From an uncultured Mycoplasmatota bacterium (lineage in GTDB: Bacteria > Bacillota_I > Bacilli_A > RF39 > UBA660): a stretch of DNA of 64,000 nt. The translations under genes and the position numbers were made by a program. Of this stretch, positions 47,701 through 55,685 are shown one piece after another. Under the pieces are notes generated by a model that saw only the letters and a program-made list of their open reading frames with translations, had not been told where the DNA came from and ran no database searches. The stretch is from assembly GCA_900554315.1 (NCBI GenBank), contig USGP01000003.1:27775-91774 (forward strand), written 5' to 3'. Within the stretch, counting starts at the first letter, position 1. Each line of letters starts with the position of its first letter.

Positions 47701-49397
47701 GAATCATATAATGCATAATTTTCTACTTGTTCTACTTTAGTTTCTTTATTTTCTGATTCTTTTTCTTTCCTTTTTTCAACTCTATTGTTATATTCATTCT
47801 CTAAATAATTTGTTAAAACTTTTACATCTTCAGATGATGATGAAAAAAATCTAACTGTTTTTTCGTCATTCCAACAATGTTGCAAGTATTTAACATATTC
47901 CCAACGGTCTTCATTTTCTTTATTGGTAATAACAACAACTTTTAAATCTAATGGACTGTGGTATGTTATTAATTGAAGCATAATTGAATTTATCATGTAG
48001 TCTTTTTGAGCTCCAGTTAAAATCAATGCCGTTACTATTTCTTCTTTAAAACTTGTTGTAATCGGAACATTATGAAGTGTACTATATTTTTTTCTTAATG
48101 ATACTACCATTTGATATAAATTGTCATCATCTAATGTAAACTTATCTTCTGGAGCTTCGATTGTAATATAAGCTGGTCTATCTCCTATTCCTAATCTTAC
48201 ATTTGTAAAGTCATCATCATTAATCTCTCTACTCCAAAGAGTTCTATTTTTTGTTTCTATTATTTGTTTACAACTATTTAAATCTGCATTATTTTCTATA
48301 ATGATTTGTTCTTGCTTTTTTAATATTATGGAAATTTCTTGTTCCTTTTTTGTAAGATAATCACTATATTTTTTTTGACGCTTAGCTTCTCGTTTTTTAG
48401 CATTTTTCTTTTGCCATACTTTTATAATGATAGGGATAATTAAAGAACCAGTTAACATTGTTACACACATTACAATTCCTGGTATTAAGGCTTGAATATC
48501 TTGTTGACCGCTATATAAACCATATCCAATATTGTAAGCATTCATCATTGTCATTCCTAACATTGTAAAACTTGTTCCAATACTTAATAAAAAAGGCAAC
48601 TCATTGTCATTTATTTGCTTGGCTGGTGGTGCATCCACCCTAACCTTTTTTTCTTCTAATAAGCTTCTTATTCTTGGCATATGAGAAAAATATTCATTTT
48701 CTTTATATAGTTCGGTATTGGCATCTGCTTCAGTTACTGGGGAATATTGGCTATTATCAACTGCATTATTTTCACCAAATGCTGTTAAATTATTTATTTT
48801 AAATAGTTCGGTATTCATAGGTATTTTTATAAAATTTTTCATCCAAATAATTCTCAAACCATTCATAAAAATAATATCGCCAACTTTAAGTTTCATAGGT
48901 GATACTACTCTTTTACTATTTACATAGATATATTGATTAACTTGGTTGTTTTCATTGCTTTCTGGGATAATATACCAGTCACTGTTTTGAAGTTTTATGG
49001 ATGCGTGTTTAGGGAACATCATATTTTGGTTATAGACTATATTATTGTTACTATCACTACCAATACTAATTCCAGTATCTTCTTTAACATAGTAATTTAC
49101 ATGAGTTTCTTCTACTGAAGGCAAACAAAAAATACAGGTGTAGTTATTTTTGCCTATTGTTGTTACTGGTACACACATATAGTTTTCTAATTTTATTGAT
49201 GACAGAATTGTATTGTTAACCACAATATTAATATTACCATTGCTTTTTAATATCCATTCTCCATTTTGTGAATCAATATTAATTGAGTTTTCTATACCGC
49301 TATCATACAACTTATATGTAAACAATAAAGAACCTTCTACTTTAGCTGGTAAATTAAATTTAATTAAATTTTTTTCTTCTTGTACATATAATCTCAT
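44763..49397 (-). CDS. essC: EssC/YukB-type T7SS motor ATPase, locus 2
   Basis: This 1544-aa protein has an N-terminal FHA-like region (about 105-185) lacking several consensus residues, two membrane segments at about 265-320, and ATPase domain 1 with Walker A GSTGSGKS (732-739), IDYKGGGL and LFIICDEFAEL. Domain 2 has GVAGSGKE (about 1081-1088) and a weak Walker B. Domain 3 has no P-loop. Domain 1 is nearly identical to locus 1 EssC, while domain 3 and the FHA region differ widely, as expected if substrate choice lies in the C-terminus. AGGTGGG precedes the ATG. Confidence 0.93.
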   Translation of the reverse strand: MRLYVQEEKNLIKFNLPAKVEGSLLFTYKLYDSGIENSINIDSQNGEWILKSNGNINIVVNNTILSSIKLENYMCVPVTTIGKNNYTCIFCLPSVEETHVNYYVKEDTGISIGSDSNNNIVYNQNMMFPKHASIKLQNSDWYIIPESNENNQVNQYIYVNSKRVVSPMKLKVGDIIFMNGLRIIWMKNFIKIPMNTELFKINNLTAFGENNAVDNSQYSPVTEADANTELYKENEYFSHMPRIRSLLEEKKVRVDAPPAKQINDNELPFLLSIGTSFTMLGMTMMNAYNIGYGLYSGQQDIQALIPGIVMCVTMLTGSLIIPIIIKVWQKKNAKKREAKRQKKYSDYLTKKEQEISIILKKQEQIIIENNADLNSCKQIIETKNRTLWSREINDDDFTNVRLGIGDRPAYITIEAPEDKFTLDDDNLYQMVVSLRKKYSTLHNVPITTSFKEEIVTALILTGAQKDYMINSIMLQLITYHSPLDLKVVVITNKENEDRWEYVKYLQHCWNDEKTVRFFSSSSEDVKVLTNYLENEYNNRVEKRKEKESENKETKVEQVENYALYDSYYLIITDDYKMIKNYKFTSDLLDNQFNYGFSMIIIDKSMKNLPKECQKFICISDTESGIFFGDLKEEDTIQFTSEYDQNLDMSRLGQILSNIPVQGKDAEHQLPTMLPFLEMYNVGKIEQLNIRNRWENSDPMQTLQAPVGVHTNGELFELDLHENYDGPHGLIAGSTGSGKSEFIITYILSMALNYNPKEVQFVLIDYKGGGLAGAFENREAGIAIPHLAGTITNLDTAEMNRTLVSIESELKRRQRKFNEVREQSGESTMDIYKYQRLYREGTIDEPISHLFIICDEFAELKSQQPDFMAQLISTARIGRSLGVHLILATQKPSGVVNDQIWSNSKFKVCLKVQSRADSMEMLKRPEAASLKETGRFYLQVGYDEYFDIGQSAWSGAKYKPVERIVKKIDDSIIFVNNSGNVTKKISDNIKKEEKNTELGDQLTNIVKYLNKIAIDDGIKPKKLWLPSLAKKIMITDLINKYNYHQPENSIISIIGEYDAPRIQQQGILALDLVTNGNLLIYGVAGSGKENLISSMVYYLCTNYTPNDINIYIGDFGAETLKSFQKMPHVGDVFVTDEKNKLINFIKMIDKEFERRKKDYADYGGNYNEYKKLSQKSDPLLVYILNNYEVFQETYPKLMEAFNTYFRDGTKYGMVFIVSTTTPGAVRMRVAQNFLNKICLKMSNDYDYRDLLGCSKGMVPVDNYGRGIVALEDHMPCEFQTADFALAEEKTKVILEKSKELSQKYQNKAKTIPVLPDVVYVDKIVHELKGLSCVPIGIEKNSLDVYVYNFLENKINLIAAKTLKNHIYFVYALIKQMLMLKNIKIHIIDALSIYRGTYKGVIEYKEDLESAFVEAYKNVQKDKELKEVHVYICLGISEFKRRVSGKYKDYFEALFKEVNKCKNNVFLFLDDSEGYKKIQLESWYRDNINNTYGIWLGEDIGIQTALGVMSLTLEDKQNVFPCIGYPIYKGKHMTMKYVVDGVDQNE

Positions 49398-49423
49398 TTT
49401 ATCCCACCTATTTTATTATTTTA

Positions 49424-49432
49424 AGTATAACA
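49424..49432 (-). promoter_or_regulatory. Extended -10 promoter of T7SS locus 2
   Basis: Minus-strand TGT-TATACT, just upstream of AGGTGGG and the essC ATG. There is no clear -35. Confidence 0.5.
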
Positions 49433-49483
49433 TATTTTTTTAGGGGGTGTTTATTTTTTCATTATTTTTACATTATTTAACAA

Positions 49484-49509
49484 AAAAAGAATGAAAACTC
49501 ATTCTTTTT
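49484..49509 (-). terminator. gapA terminator
   Basis: AAAAAGAATGA / TCATTCTTTTT stem with AAAC loop. It separates gapA from T7SS locus 2. Confidence 0.8.
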
Positions 49510-50512
49510 ATTGTTCCATTAAGTATTTTGCAGTTCTTACCATTTGTGATGTATAACTCATTTCATTGTCATACCAAGAAACTACTCTTACTAATTGTTT
49601 TCCATCTACTTCTAGAACACTTGTAGATAATCCATCTACTAGTGATCCACAATGTCTTCCAATTACATCACTAGAAACAATTGGATCATCTGTATATTGC
49701 AATGTTTCGTTTTGTGCTCCTTTTAATACAGCATTAATTTCTTCTGCTGTCGTATTCTTTTTAAATTCCAATACTAAATCAATTACTGATCCTGTTGGAA
49801 CTGGTACACGCATTGCTGCTCCATCAAGTTTACCATCTAGATTAGGGCAAACTTTTCCGATTGCAGATGCTGCTCCTGTTGATGCAGGTACGATATTAGC
49901 AGCACATGCTCTACCACGACGTGCCTTAATTCCTTTTTTGTGAGGAACATCCAATGTAGCTTGGTCATTTGTGTATGCATGAACTGTAGTCATGTATCCT
50001 TTTACAATTCCAAATGCTTTATCCAAAACATCTACTACTGGAGCTAAGCAGTTAGTTGTACAGCTAGCTGCTGAAATGATTTTTTCATCTCCTGTTAAAA
50101 TCATATGGTTAACGTTATAAACTATTGTTTTAACATTTCCTTTTGCTGGAGCTGAAATAATTACTTTTTTGGCTCCTGCATTAATATGAGCCATTGCTTT
50201 TTCTTCTGATGTAAACTTACCAGTACATTCTAGAACAACATCAATATTTAATTCTCCCCATGGAAGGTTAGCTGGATCTGTTTCTGCATATACTTTAATG
50301 CTTCTGTTGCCAACTACAATATTGTCTCCTTCACTATGGATTTCATCAATTCTATAATTTCTGTGATTTGTATCATATTTTAATAGGTATGCTAATTGTT
50401 CAGCATCTGTTAAGTCGTTAATAGCAACAACTTCAAAATCTGGATCTTCTTCCATTAAACGAAATGCAAGTCTTCCGATTCTTCCGAATCCATTGATTGC
50501 AACTCTTACCAT
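49508..50512 (-). CDS. gapA: Glyceraldehyde-3-phosphate dehydrogenase
   Basis: This is a 334-aa protein from ATG 50512, following GGAGGG; the longer upstream reading crosses the promoter. VRVAINGFGRIGRLAFR binds NAD, SAASCTTNCLAPV carries the catalytic Cys, and His lies in the YMTTVHAYTNDQ block. The end WYDNEMSYTSQMVR is typical. NAD specificity is inferred from AINDL after strand 2. Confidence 0.98.
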   Translation of the reverse strand: MVRVAINGFGRIGRLAFRLMEEDPDFEVVAINDLTDAEQLAYLLKYDTNHRNYRIDEIHSEGDNIVVGNRSIKVYAETDPANLPWGELNIDVVLECTGKFTSEEKAMAHINAGAKKVIISAPAKGNVKTIVYNVNHMILTGDEKIISAASCTTNCLAPVVDVLDKAFGIVKGYMTTVHAYTNDQATLDVPHKKGIKARRGRACAANIVPASTGAASAIGKVCPNLDGKLDGAAMRVPVPTGSVIDLVLEFKKNTTAEEINAVLKGAQNETLQYTDDPIVSSDVIGRHCGSLVDGLSTSVLEVDGKQLVRVVSWYDNEMSYTSQMVRTAKYLMEQ

Positions 50513-50534
50513 AAATAATCCCTCCTCTATTTTC

Positions 50535-50563
50535 ATTATATAGTTTTCTATTTTTGGTTTCAA
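50535..50563 (-). promoter_or_regulatory. gapA promoter
   Basis: Minus-strand TTGAAA (50558-50563), 17-bp spacer, TATAAT (50535-50540). Confidence 0.8.
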
Positions 50564-50601
50564 TATATTCCCTATTTTTTTTACACTTTTTTGTCGTAAA
50601 A

Positions 50602-50628
50602 AAATATCCACAAGGCTTGTGGATATTT
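50602..50628 (-). terminator. Terminator of the kinase gene
   Basis: AAATATCCACA / TGTGGATATTT hairpin with T tract on the minus strand. Its core (50607-50623) is TCCAC-AAGGCTT-GTGGA, another member of the dispersed palindrome family. Confidence 0.7.
50607..50623. repeat. Dispersed interrupted palindrome, copy 3 (TCCAC-AAGGCTT-GTGGA)
   Basis: Same arms and same 7-base spacing as the other copies, here intergenic and within a terminator. Confidence 0.55.
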
Positions 50629-50632
50629 CATT

Positions 50633-52288
50633 TTATTCATGGAAACAACTTCCGCCAATAAATTCTCTTAAAATAGAATCTTGTGGTATTACATCAGCTG
50701 GTATTGGTAAAAATAGACGTAAAAACTCAATTAATCTTTTAGCCTCTTCATAATATGGAGAATCTTGTGAAACAGAATATAGCAATGGTTCTACGTATGT
50801 CTTTAACACACCTATTTCATATATTAGTGCAGAGTTAAATGTGCAATCGGCATCATCTTGATATGGAAATATATATTTCTCTTCTCCCTCTCTAACGCTG
50901 CTCCAAGATTTTAATGTTGTTTCTACGCTATGAGCTCTTGTTCTATTATCTCTAATAATTCTACGTAATAGACGATTATCTGTCGTTGATACACGATTAT
51001 GATTATCAATATTGATTTCTGTTAATGCTGAAATATATATTTTATATTTCTTATTTCGTGGTATATTAGACAATACTTTTGGATCTAATCCATGAATTCC
51101 TTCTATTAATAAAATATCTTCATTTTCTAAAGTGATTTCACTCTTGTATTCTTTTTTTCCTATTACAAAATTAAAAGTTGGAATTTTTACTGTCTTTCCA
51201 TCTAGTAATTCTTCCACTTGTTTATTAAATAGTTTTAAATCTACTGCTTCTAAACATTCATAATCTGGTTTTCCATTTTTATCTATAGGTGTTTCTTCTC
51301 TTTCTACAAAATAATCATCCATTGACAATACTTTTGGATGTAGTCCGAAACTTTCTAGATACATTCTTAACTTTCTTGAGGTTGTTGTCTTTCCTGATGA
51401 TGATGGACCTGCCATTAATACGATTTTTATGTCTTTACGATGTTTGTTGATTTCTCTTGCTACGTTTAAAAGACGATTGCTTTGTAATGTTTCATCAATT
51501 CTGATTAAATCGTTTATTTTGCCTAAAGATACTACTCTATTTAAATCTACTGAATTTTCTACACCTATTAGTTTTGCCCAGTCACGGCATTCTTGAAACA
51601 CTTCAAACATATGAGGATGGTGTTTATAAGTTGGTATTTTATCTGGTTGATATATTGTTGGAAATTGTAATACAAAACCATCTTCCTTTACATATGTTAT
51701 ATCAAAGTCTTTCAATTTTCCTGTTGATGATGGCATAGGATTGTAGAAATAATTATAATAATTTCCTAAACGATATAAAGTTACAAAACTATTTGTTGTA
51801 TAAGATAAAACTCCTGCTTTACTCAAATCATTCTTGCTTTCAAAATATTTGATTGCTTCCCCTCTATCTACGGTACTTTTAATGATAGGCATATCGGCAT
51901 CAATGATATTTTTCATTGTTTCTTTTATATTTTTTATTCTATTTTCTGTTAATCTAAATGTTGCTTCTATATAAATTGCTTTATCCAAAGAGTGTTGTAC
52001 TATTATATCAGCATCATCCCCAAATAGTTTTTTTATTGCGTAAAGTAATACATATGTAAGACCACTGATATGAGTACTGTTTCCCTCTCTAGATGTCAAA
52101 TCAAAAAATTCAATTTTGCAATCATGATTTACAGGTCTAGAAAGTTCTCTTAATCTGTTATCTACTTTAGCCAGAACAATAGGATATTTATATTCACTTT
52201 GAAACTCCTTAGAAATTTCGTCTAATGTTCTACCTTTGCTCATTTTATATTTTTTTCCTTTTATTTCCACTTCGATTGATTCAATCAT
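50633..52288 (-). CDS. Uridine kinase-like/phosphoribulokinase family protein with N-terminal TGS-like domain
   Basis: This is a 551-aa protein from ATG 52288 (GAGGGTGACG upstream; the GTG at 52297 lies within that site). The N-terminal 60 residues are TGS-like. A middle domain resembles the second additional domain of threonyl-tRNA synthetase. The C-terminal kinase has a P-loop LMAGPSSSGKTTTSRKL near residue 293, a LSMDDYFVER block and ILLIEGIHGLDP. This architecture is common in Firmicutes and often annotated nucleoside kinase. The substrate is not certain. It precedes gapA, with a terminator between them. Confidence 0.9.
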   Translation of the reverse strand: MIESIEVEIKGKKYKMSKGRTLDEISKEFQSEYKYPIVLAKVDNRLRELSRPVNHDCKIEFFDLTSREGNSTHISGLTYVLLYAIKKLFGDDADIIVQHSLDKAIYIEATFRLTENRIKNIKETMKNIIDADMPIIKSTVDRGEAIKYFESKNDLSKAGVLSYTTNSFVTLYRLGNYYNYFYNPMPSSTGKLKDFDITYVKEDGFVLQFPTIYQPDKIPTYKHHPHMFEVFQECRDWAKLIGVENSVDLNRVVSLGKINDLIRIDETLQSNRLLNVAREINKHRKDIKIVLMAGPSSSGKTTTSRKLRMYLESFGLHPKVLSMDDYFVEREETPIDKNGKPDYECLEAVDLKLFNKQVEELLDGKTVKIPTFNFVIGKKEYKSEITLENEDILLIEGIHGLDPKVLSNIPRNKKYKIYISALTEINIDNHNRVSTTDNRLLRRIIRDNRTRAHSVETTLKSWSSVREGEEKYIFPYQDDADCTFNSALIYEIGVLKTYVEPLLYSVSQDSPYYEEAKRLIEFLRLFLPIPADVIPQDSILREFIGGSCFHE

Positions 52289-52393
52289 CTTCGTCACCCT
52301 CTTTATTTTCTCTTATCATTGTATCATACTTTGTCGTTTTAGAATACGAATATTTTTCTTTCTTTACACCTATACTAAAAATAGGTGATTATC

Positions 52394-52963
52394 ATGAGTT
52401 TAGTTCCTATTGTTGTAGAAAAAGAATTAGATGGTGAGCGTAGTTATGATATTTTTTCTAGATTATTGAAAGAAAGAATTATATTTATTGGAGGAGAGAT
52501 TACAGATGCTTTAGCTAATAGTGTGGTTGCTTCTTTGCTTTATTTAGATTCCATTAGCCATGATGACATTTGTATATATATTAATTCTCCTGGTGGAAGC
52601 GTGTCAGCTGGATTTGCCATTTATGATACTATGCAGTTTGTAAAAAGTAATGTTTCAACGATTTGTATTGGTATGGCGGCAAGTATGGGAGCTTTTTTAC
52701 TATCTAGTGGAGCTAAGGGAAAACGATATTGTCTGGCCAATTCCGATATTATGATCCATCAACCATTAGGTGGAGCTGAAGGGCAAGCCAGTGATATTAA
52801 GATTGCTGCCGATCGTATTATTATCTTAAGGAAACGGTTAAATAAAATTCTTTCAAAAAATACTGGCCAAACTTTAAAAAAAATAGAAAAAGATACAGAA
52901 AGAGATTATTATTTAGATTCTAAAGAAGCTGTTACCTATGGCTTGGTTGACAAAGTAATATAA
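52394..52963 (+). CDS. clpP: ATP-dependent Clp protease proteolytic subunit
   Basis: This 189-aa serine peptidase has its triad Ser in [14 protein letters not shown], His in [10 protein letters not shown] and Asp in [10 protein letters not shown]. The start is ATG 52394, after AGGTGAT; the earlier GTG is inside that site. It forms tetradecamers with ClpX/ClpC for protein turnover. It converges on whiA. Confidence 0.97.
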   Translation: MSLVPIVVEKELDGERSYDIFSRLLKERIIFIGGEITDALANSVVASLLYLDSISHDDICIYINSPGGSVSAGFAIYDTMQFVKSNVSTICIGMAASMGAFLLSSGAKGKRYCLANSDIMIHQPLGGAEGQASDIKIAADRIIILRKRLNKILSKNTGQTLKKIEKDTERDYYLDSKEAVTYGLVDKVI

Positions 52964-52992
52964 AAGAAGCATAAAAATTTTATGCTTCTTTT
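52962..52992. terminator. Bidirectional terminator between clpP and whiA
   Basis: 14-bp stem AAAAGAAGCATAAA / TTTATGCTTCTTTT. Confidence 0.88.
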
Positions 52993-53921
52993 TTCATTTC
53001 TTTAAATCTGCTTGCTAAGTCTTTTATTTTGCGGAATCTATGATTTAAACCAGATTTTGATATTGGTTTTCCTGTTTCAAGAGAAATAATTTCACTTAGT
53101 TCTTTTAGAGATGCTTCTGGATATTTTTTTCTGTATTCTAAAGCCTCTTGCGTTTTTTCGTCTAATAAACTTGTTCCTAAATTTTCTTCTATAATAGTAA
53201 TATCATCTAATTGGGCTGTTGCTGTTGCAACTACTTTATCTATATTAGCTTGTTCACAATTATTTAATCGGTTTGCTTGATTCTTTTTGTTTCTATAAAT
53301 TCTTTGATCTTCAAAATATAGTACTGCTTTATTAGCGTGAATGATTTTTAAAAAATCGCTAATCTTATCAGCTTCTTTAATATATAACATGTAACCTTTA
53401 TCTCTAGTTAGAATTTTAACGTTTAAATCAAATAAGTTTAATAGTTTTTGAACAAATACAGCTTCTCCAGATCTTTCTATTAATAATTCCATATGATATC
53501 TTGATGTTTTAGGATCATTAATACTTCCAGAACTTAAAAACACCCCTTTTAAGTAAGCTCGTATTTCTTCATTTGCTCCTACAATATACTGTGGAGGACG
53601 GTCTAAAACTGCTCCATCTTTATCTTGATATCCAATATCTTCTAAAATAAAGTCTTTTTTGTCTTCTATTGTTAATACTAATAAATCTTTTTTACTAAAA
53701 TTTAGACTATCTTTTACTTCTCTTTTTACTTTTACTTCATATAATACTTCTATTTGTTTTTCAATTCTGTTACAAATAGCTTCATTTTCTGTAGTTAATT
53801 GAAACCCTGATGTAGTTTCATGGCCATTATTTCTTATATACCCTGATAATTCCGCAATGATTTCAGATTTAGATCCAATTTTTTCTGAAATCTCTTCTTT
53901 TATTTTTGTTGTATAAGACAC
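52980..53921 (-). CDS. whiA: WhiA, LAGLIDADG-like DNA-binding cell-division regulator
   Basis: This 313-aa protein has an N-terminal degenerate LAGLIDADG fold (KSEIIAELSGYIRNNG; FLSSGSINDPKTSRYHMEL) and a C-terminal helix-turn-helix (ASLKELSEIISLETGKPISK). WhiA binds DNA and influences division and chromosome segregation in Firmicutes. The start is GTG with GAGGAA upstream. It lies 1 bp after yvcK. Confidence 0.96.
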   Translation of the reverse strand: MSYTTKIKEEISEKIGSKSEIIAELSGYIRNNGHETTSGFQLTTENEAICNRIEKQIEVLYEVKVKREVKDSLNFSKKDLLVLTIEDKKDFILEDIGYQDKDGAVLDRPPQYIVGANEEIRAYLKGVFLSSGSINDPKTSRYHMELLIERSGEAVFVQKLLNLFDLNVKILTRDKGYMLYIKEADKISDFLKIIHANKAVLYFEDQRIYRNKKNQANRLNNCEQANIDKVVATATAQLDDITIIEENLGTSLLDEKTQEALEYRKKYPEASLKELSEIISLETGKPISKSGLNHRFRKIKDLASRFKEMKKEA

Positions 53922-53922
53922 T

Positions 53923-54876
53923 TTAATTCCTCATCAAATAGTTAAATATCAAAGCACTTAGTTTTAAACTATTATGACGTAATGTATTGTCTTCTATTGT
54001 TATTAAGTCATCTTCTATTAGTTCGGTTCCTAAAGCTTCAATTGCTGCATAATCAATTTTGACTGGATCCTTTTGCTCTGCGGTTGCATATTTTTCTGCA
54101 ATTTTTTTATCGATTTTTGTATTACTTGCAATTACTACATCTACTTTTCTAAAATCTAGATATTTATTTAATAGTTTGATGTGGTCACTAACTGTGAAAT
54201 TGTCGGTTTCTCCAGGTTGTGTTACTGCATTACATAGATACATAATTGGTGCCTTGGTTTCTTTTAAGGCACTTTTTACTTCATTACAAATAATATTAGG
54301 CAAAATACTAGTGTATAAGCTTCCCATGCTAAAGATAATTAAATCTGCCTCAGCTATGGCCTCTAATACTTCCGGCAATACTTTTGGTTCTTCTTTATAA
54401 TAAATTTTTTGGAATTTATGATGTGCTTGAGTAATTTGTTCTTCTCCTTCTATGACATTGCCATCTTTGTCTAGTCCCATTAATGTTAATGATGAGTCTT
54501 CTGAGATTGGTAAAACTGTATGTTTTACATCAAATAGTTTACTAAGAGATGCAATGGATGCTTTTAACGAACCTGTTATATCTAACATGGCTGTTAATAT
54601 TAAATTTCCCATAGCATGTCCGTCTAGGTCACTAGACGTATGAAAACGATATTCTACCATTTTTTTGATTGGGTCATCAATTTCTGACAATGCTGTAATT
54701 ACTTTTCTTATGTCTCCTACAGCTGGGGTATTAAACTCTTTTCTTAGCTTTCCTGTTGACCTTCCGTTATCTGATACTGTAATTACTGCTGTAATATCTA
54801 CCGGAAAATCTTTTAGTCCTCTTAATAAATAAGATATTCCTGTTCCTCCACCAAAAACTACTACTTTCTTATACAT
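53923..54876 (-). CDS. yvcK: YvcK-family gluconeogenesis/morphogenesis factor
   Basis: This 317-aa CofD-like fold protein has VVFGGGTGISYLLRGLKDF, TVSDNGRSTGKLR, PAVGDIRK and FSMGSLYTSILPN. It binds UDP-sugars and affects cell-wall metabolism. The usual partner rapZ (yvcJ) upstream is absent; lgt is there instead, 1 bp away. Confidence 0.95.
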   Translation of the reverse strand: MYKKVVVFGGGTGISYLLRGLKDFPVDITAVITVSDNGRSTGKLRKEFNTPAVGDIRKVITALSEIDDPIKKMVEYRFHTSSDLDGHAMGNLILTAMLDITGSLKASIASLSKLFDVKHTVLPISEDSSLTLMGLDKDGNVIEGEEQITQAHHKFQKIYYKEEPKVLPEVLEAIAEADLIIFSMGSLYTSILPNIICNEVKSALKETKAPIMYLCNAVTQPGETDNFTVSDHIKLLNKYLDFRKVDVVIASNTKIDKKIAEKYATAEQKDPVKIDYAAIEALGTELIEDDLITIEDNTLRHNSLKLSALIFNYLMRN

Positions 54877-54877
54877 T

Positions 54878-55675
54878 TTATTCCTCCTGTTTTTTATGAT
54901 ATAATTTCATCTTTTTATCTTTTAAACTTCTGATTCCTATTATGATTCCAGAAGCAATAAAGATAATAGATACTAGTTGTGCCATTTTAATTGGTCCTAA
55001 CATAAGTGAATCTGTTCTCATTGCTTCGATAATAAAGCGAATCATTCCATACCATATTAGATAAAAAGCAGTTAATTGACTTGTTTTTAACTTTTTTGTT
55101 CTTCTTATTATTAACATAATGATAAAACCAATGATACACCATATCGATTCATAGAAAAATGTTGGTTGATGATATTCACCCATAATATACATTCCGTTAA
55201 TAATAAAATTGGGTATGCCTATTGATTTTAAATGTTCTGCAGTAGTAACTGGACCATATGCTTCACTATTAAAGAAATTTCCCCAACGACCTATTGCTTG
55301 AGCAATAATTAATCCAACGACAATAATATCTAGCATTTTCCATATATCTACTTTATGTTTTTTACAATAATATATAACAAATAACAATCCAGCTATAATG
55401 CCGCCATGAATGGCTAGACCGCCGTTCCATATTTGAAATATTTCTAATGGTCTATCCAAATAGTAAGATAGATTAAAAATTACATAATATAATCTAGCTC
55501 CGATAATTCCAATAATAATTGTATAAAATGTTAGATTAATTAGAAAGTCTTCATTGATTCCTCTTTTTTTAGATTCTTTATAAATTAATATACATGCAGT
55601 TAACATTCCCAAAAATATAAAGATGGAATACCAATAGATTTGTATTGGTCCTAAATCAAGTGCTACTTTGCTCAT
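54878..55675 (-). CDS. lgt: Prolipoprotein diacylglyceryl transferase
   Basis: This 265-aa protein has about seven membrane helices. The Lgt signature RWGNFFNSEAYG is present near residue 137, and HQPTFFYESIW and GIIGARLYYV are conserved. It transfers diacylglycerol to lipobox Cys in the membrane. It starts 10 bp after uvrA. Confidence 0.97.
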   Translation of the reverse strand: MSKVALDLGPIQIYWYSIFIFLGMLTACILIYKESKKRGINEDFLINLTFYTIIIGIIGARLYYVIFNLSYYLDRPLEIFQIWNGGLAIHGGIIAGLLFVIYYCKKHKVDIWKMLDIIVVGLIIAQAIGRWGNFFNSEAYGPVTTAEHLKSIGIPNFIINGMYIMGEYHQPTFFYESIWCIIGFIIMLIIRRTKKLKTSQLTAFYLIWYGMIRFIIEAMRTDSLMLGPIKMAQLVSIIFIASGIIIGIRSLKDKKMKLYHKKQEE

Positions 55676-55685
55676 AGACTACCTC

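Noticed and set aside
54059..54400. Plus-strand open frame opposite yvcK
   Set aside because: Shadow of a conserved gene, with no ribosome site.
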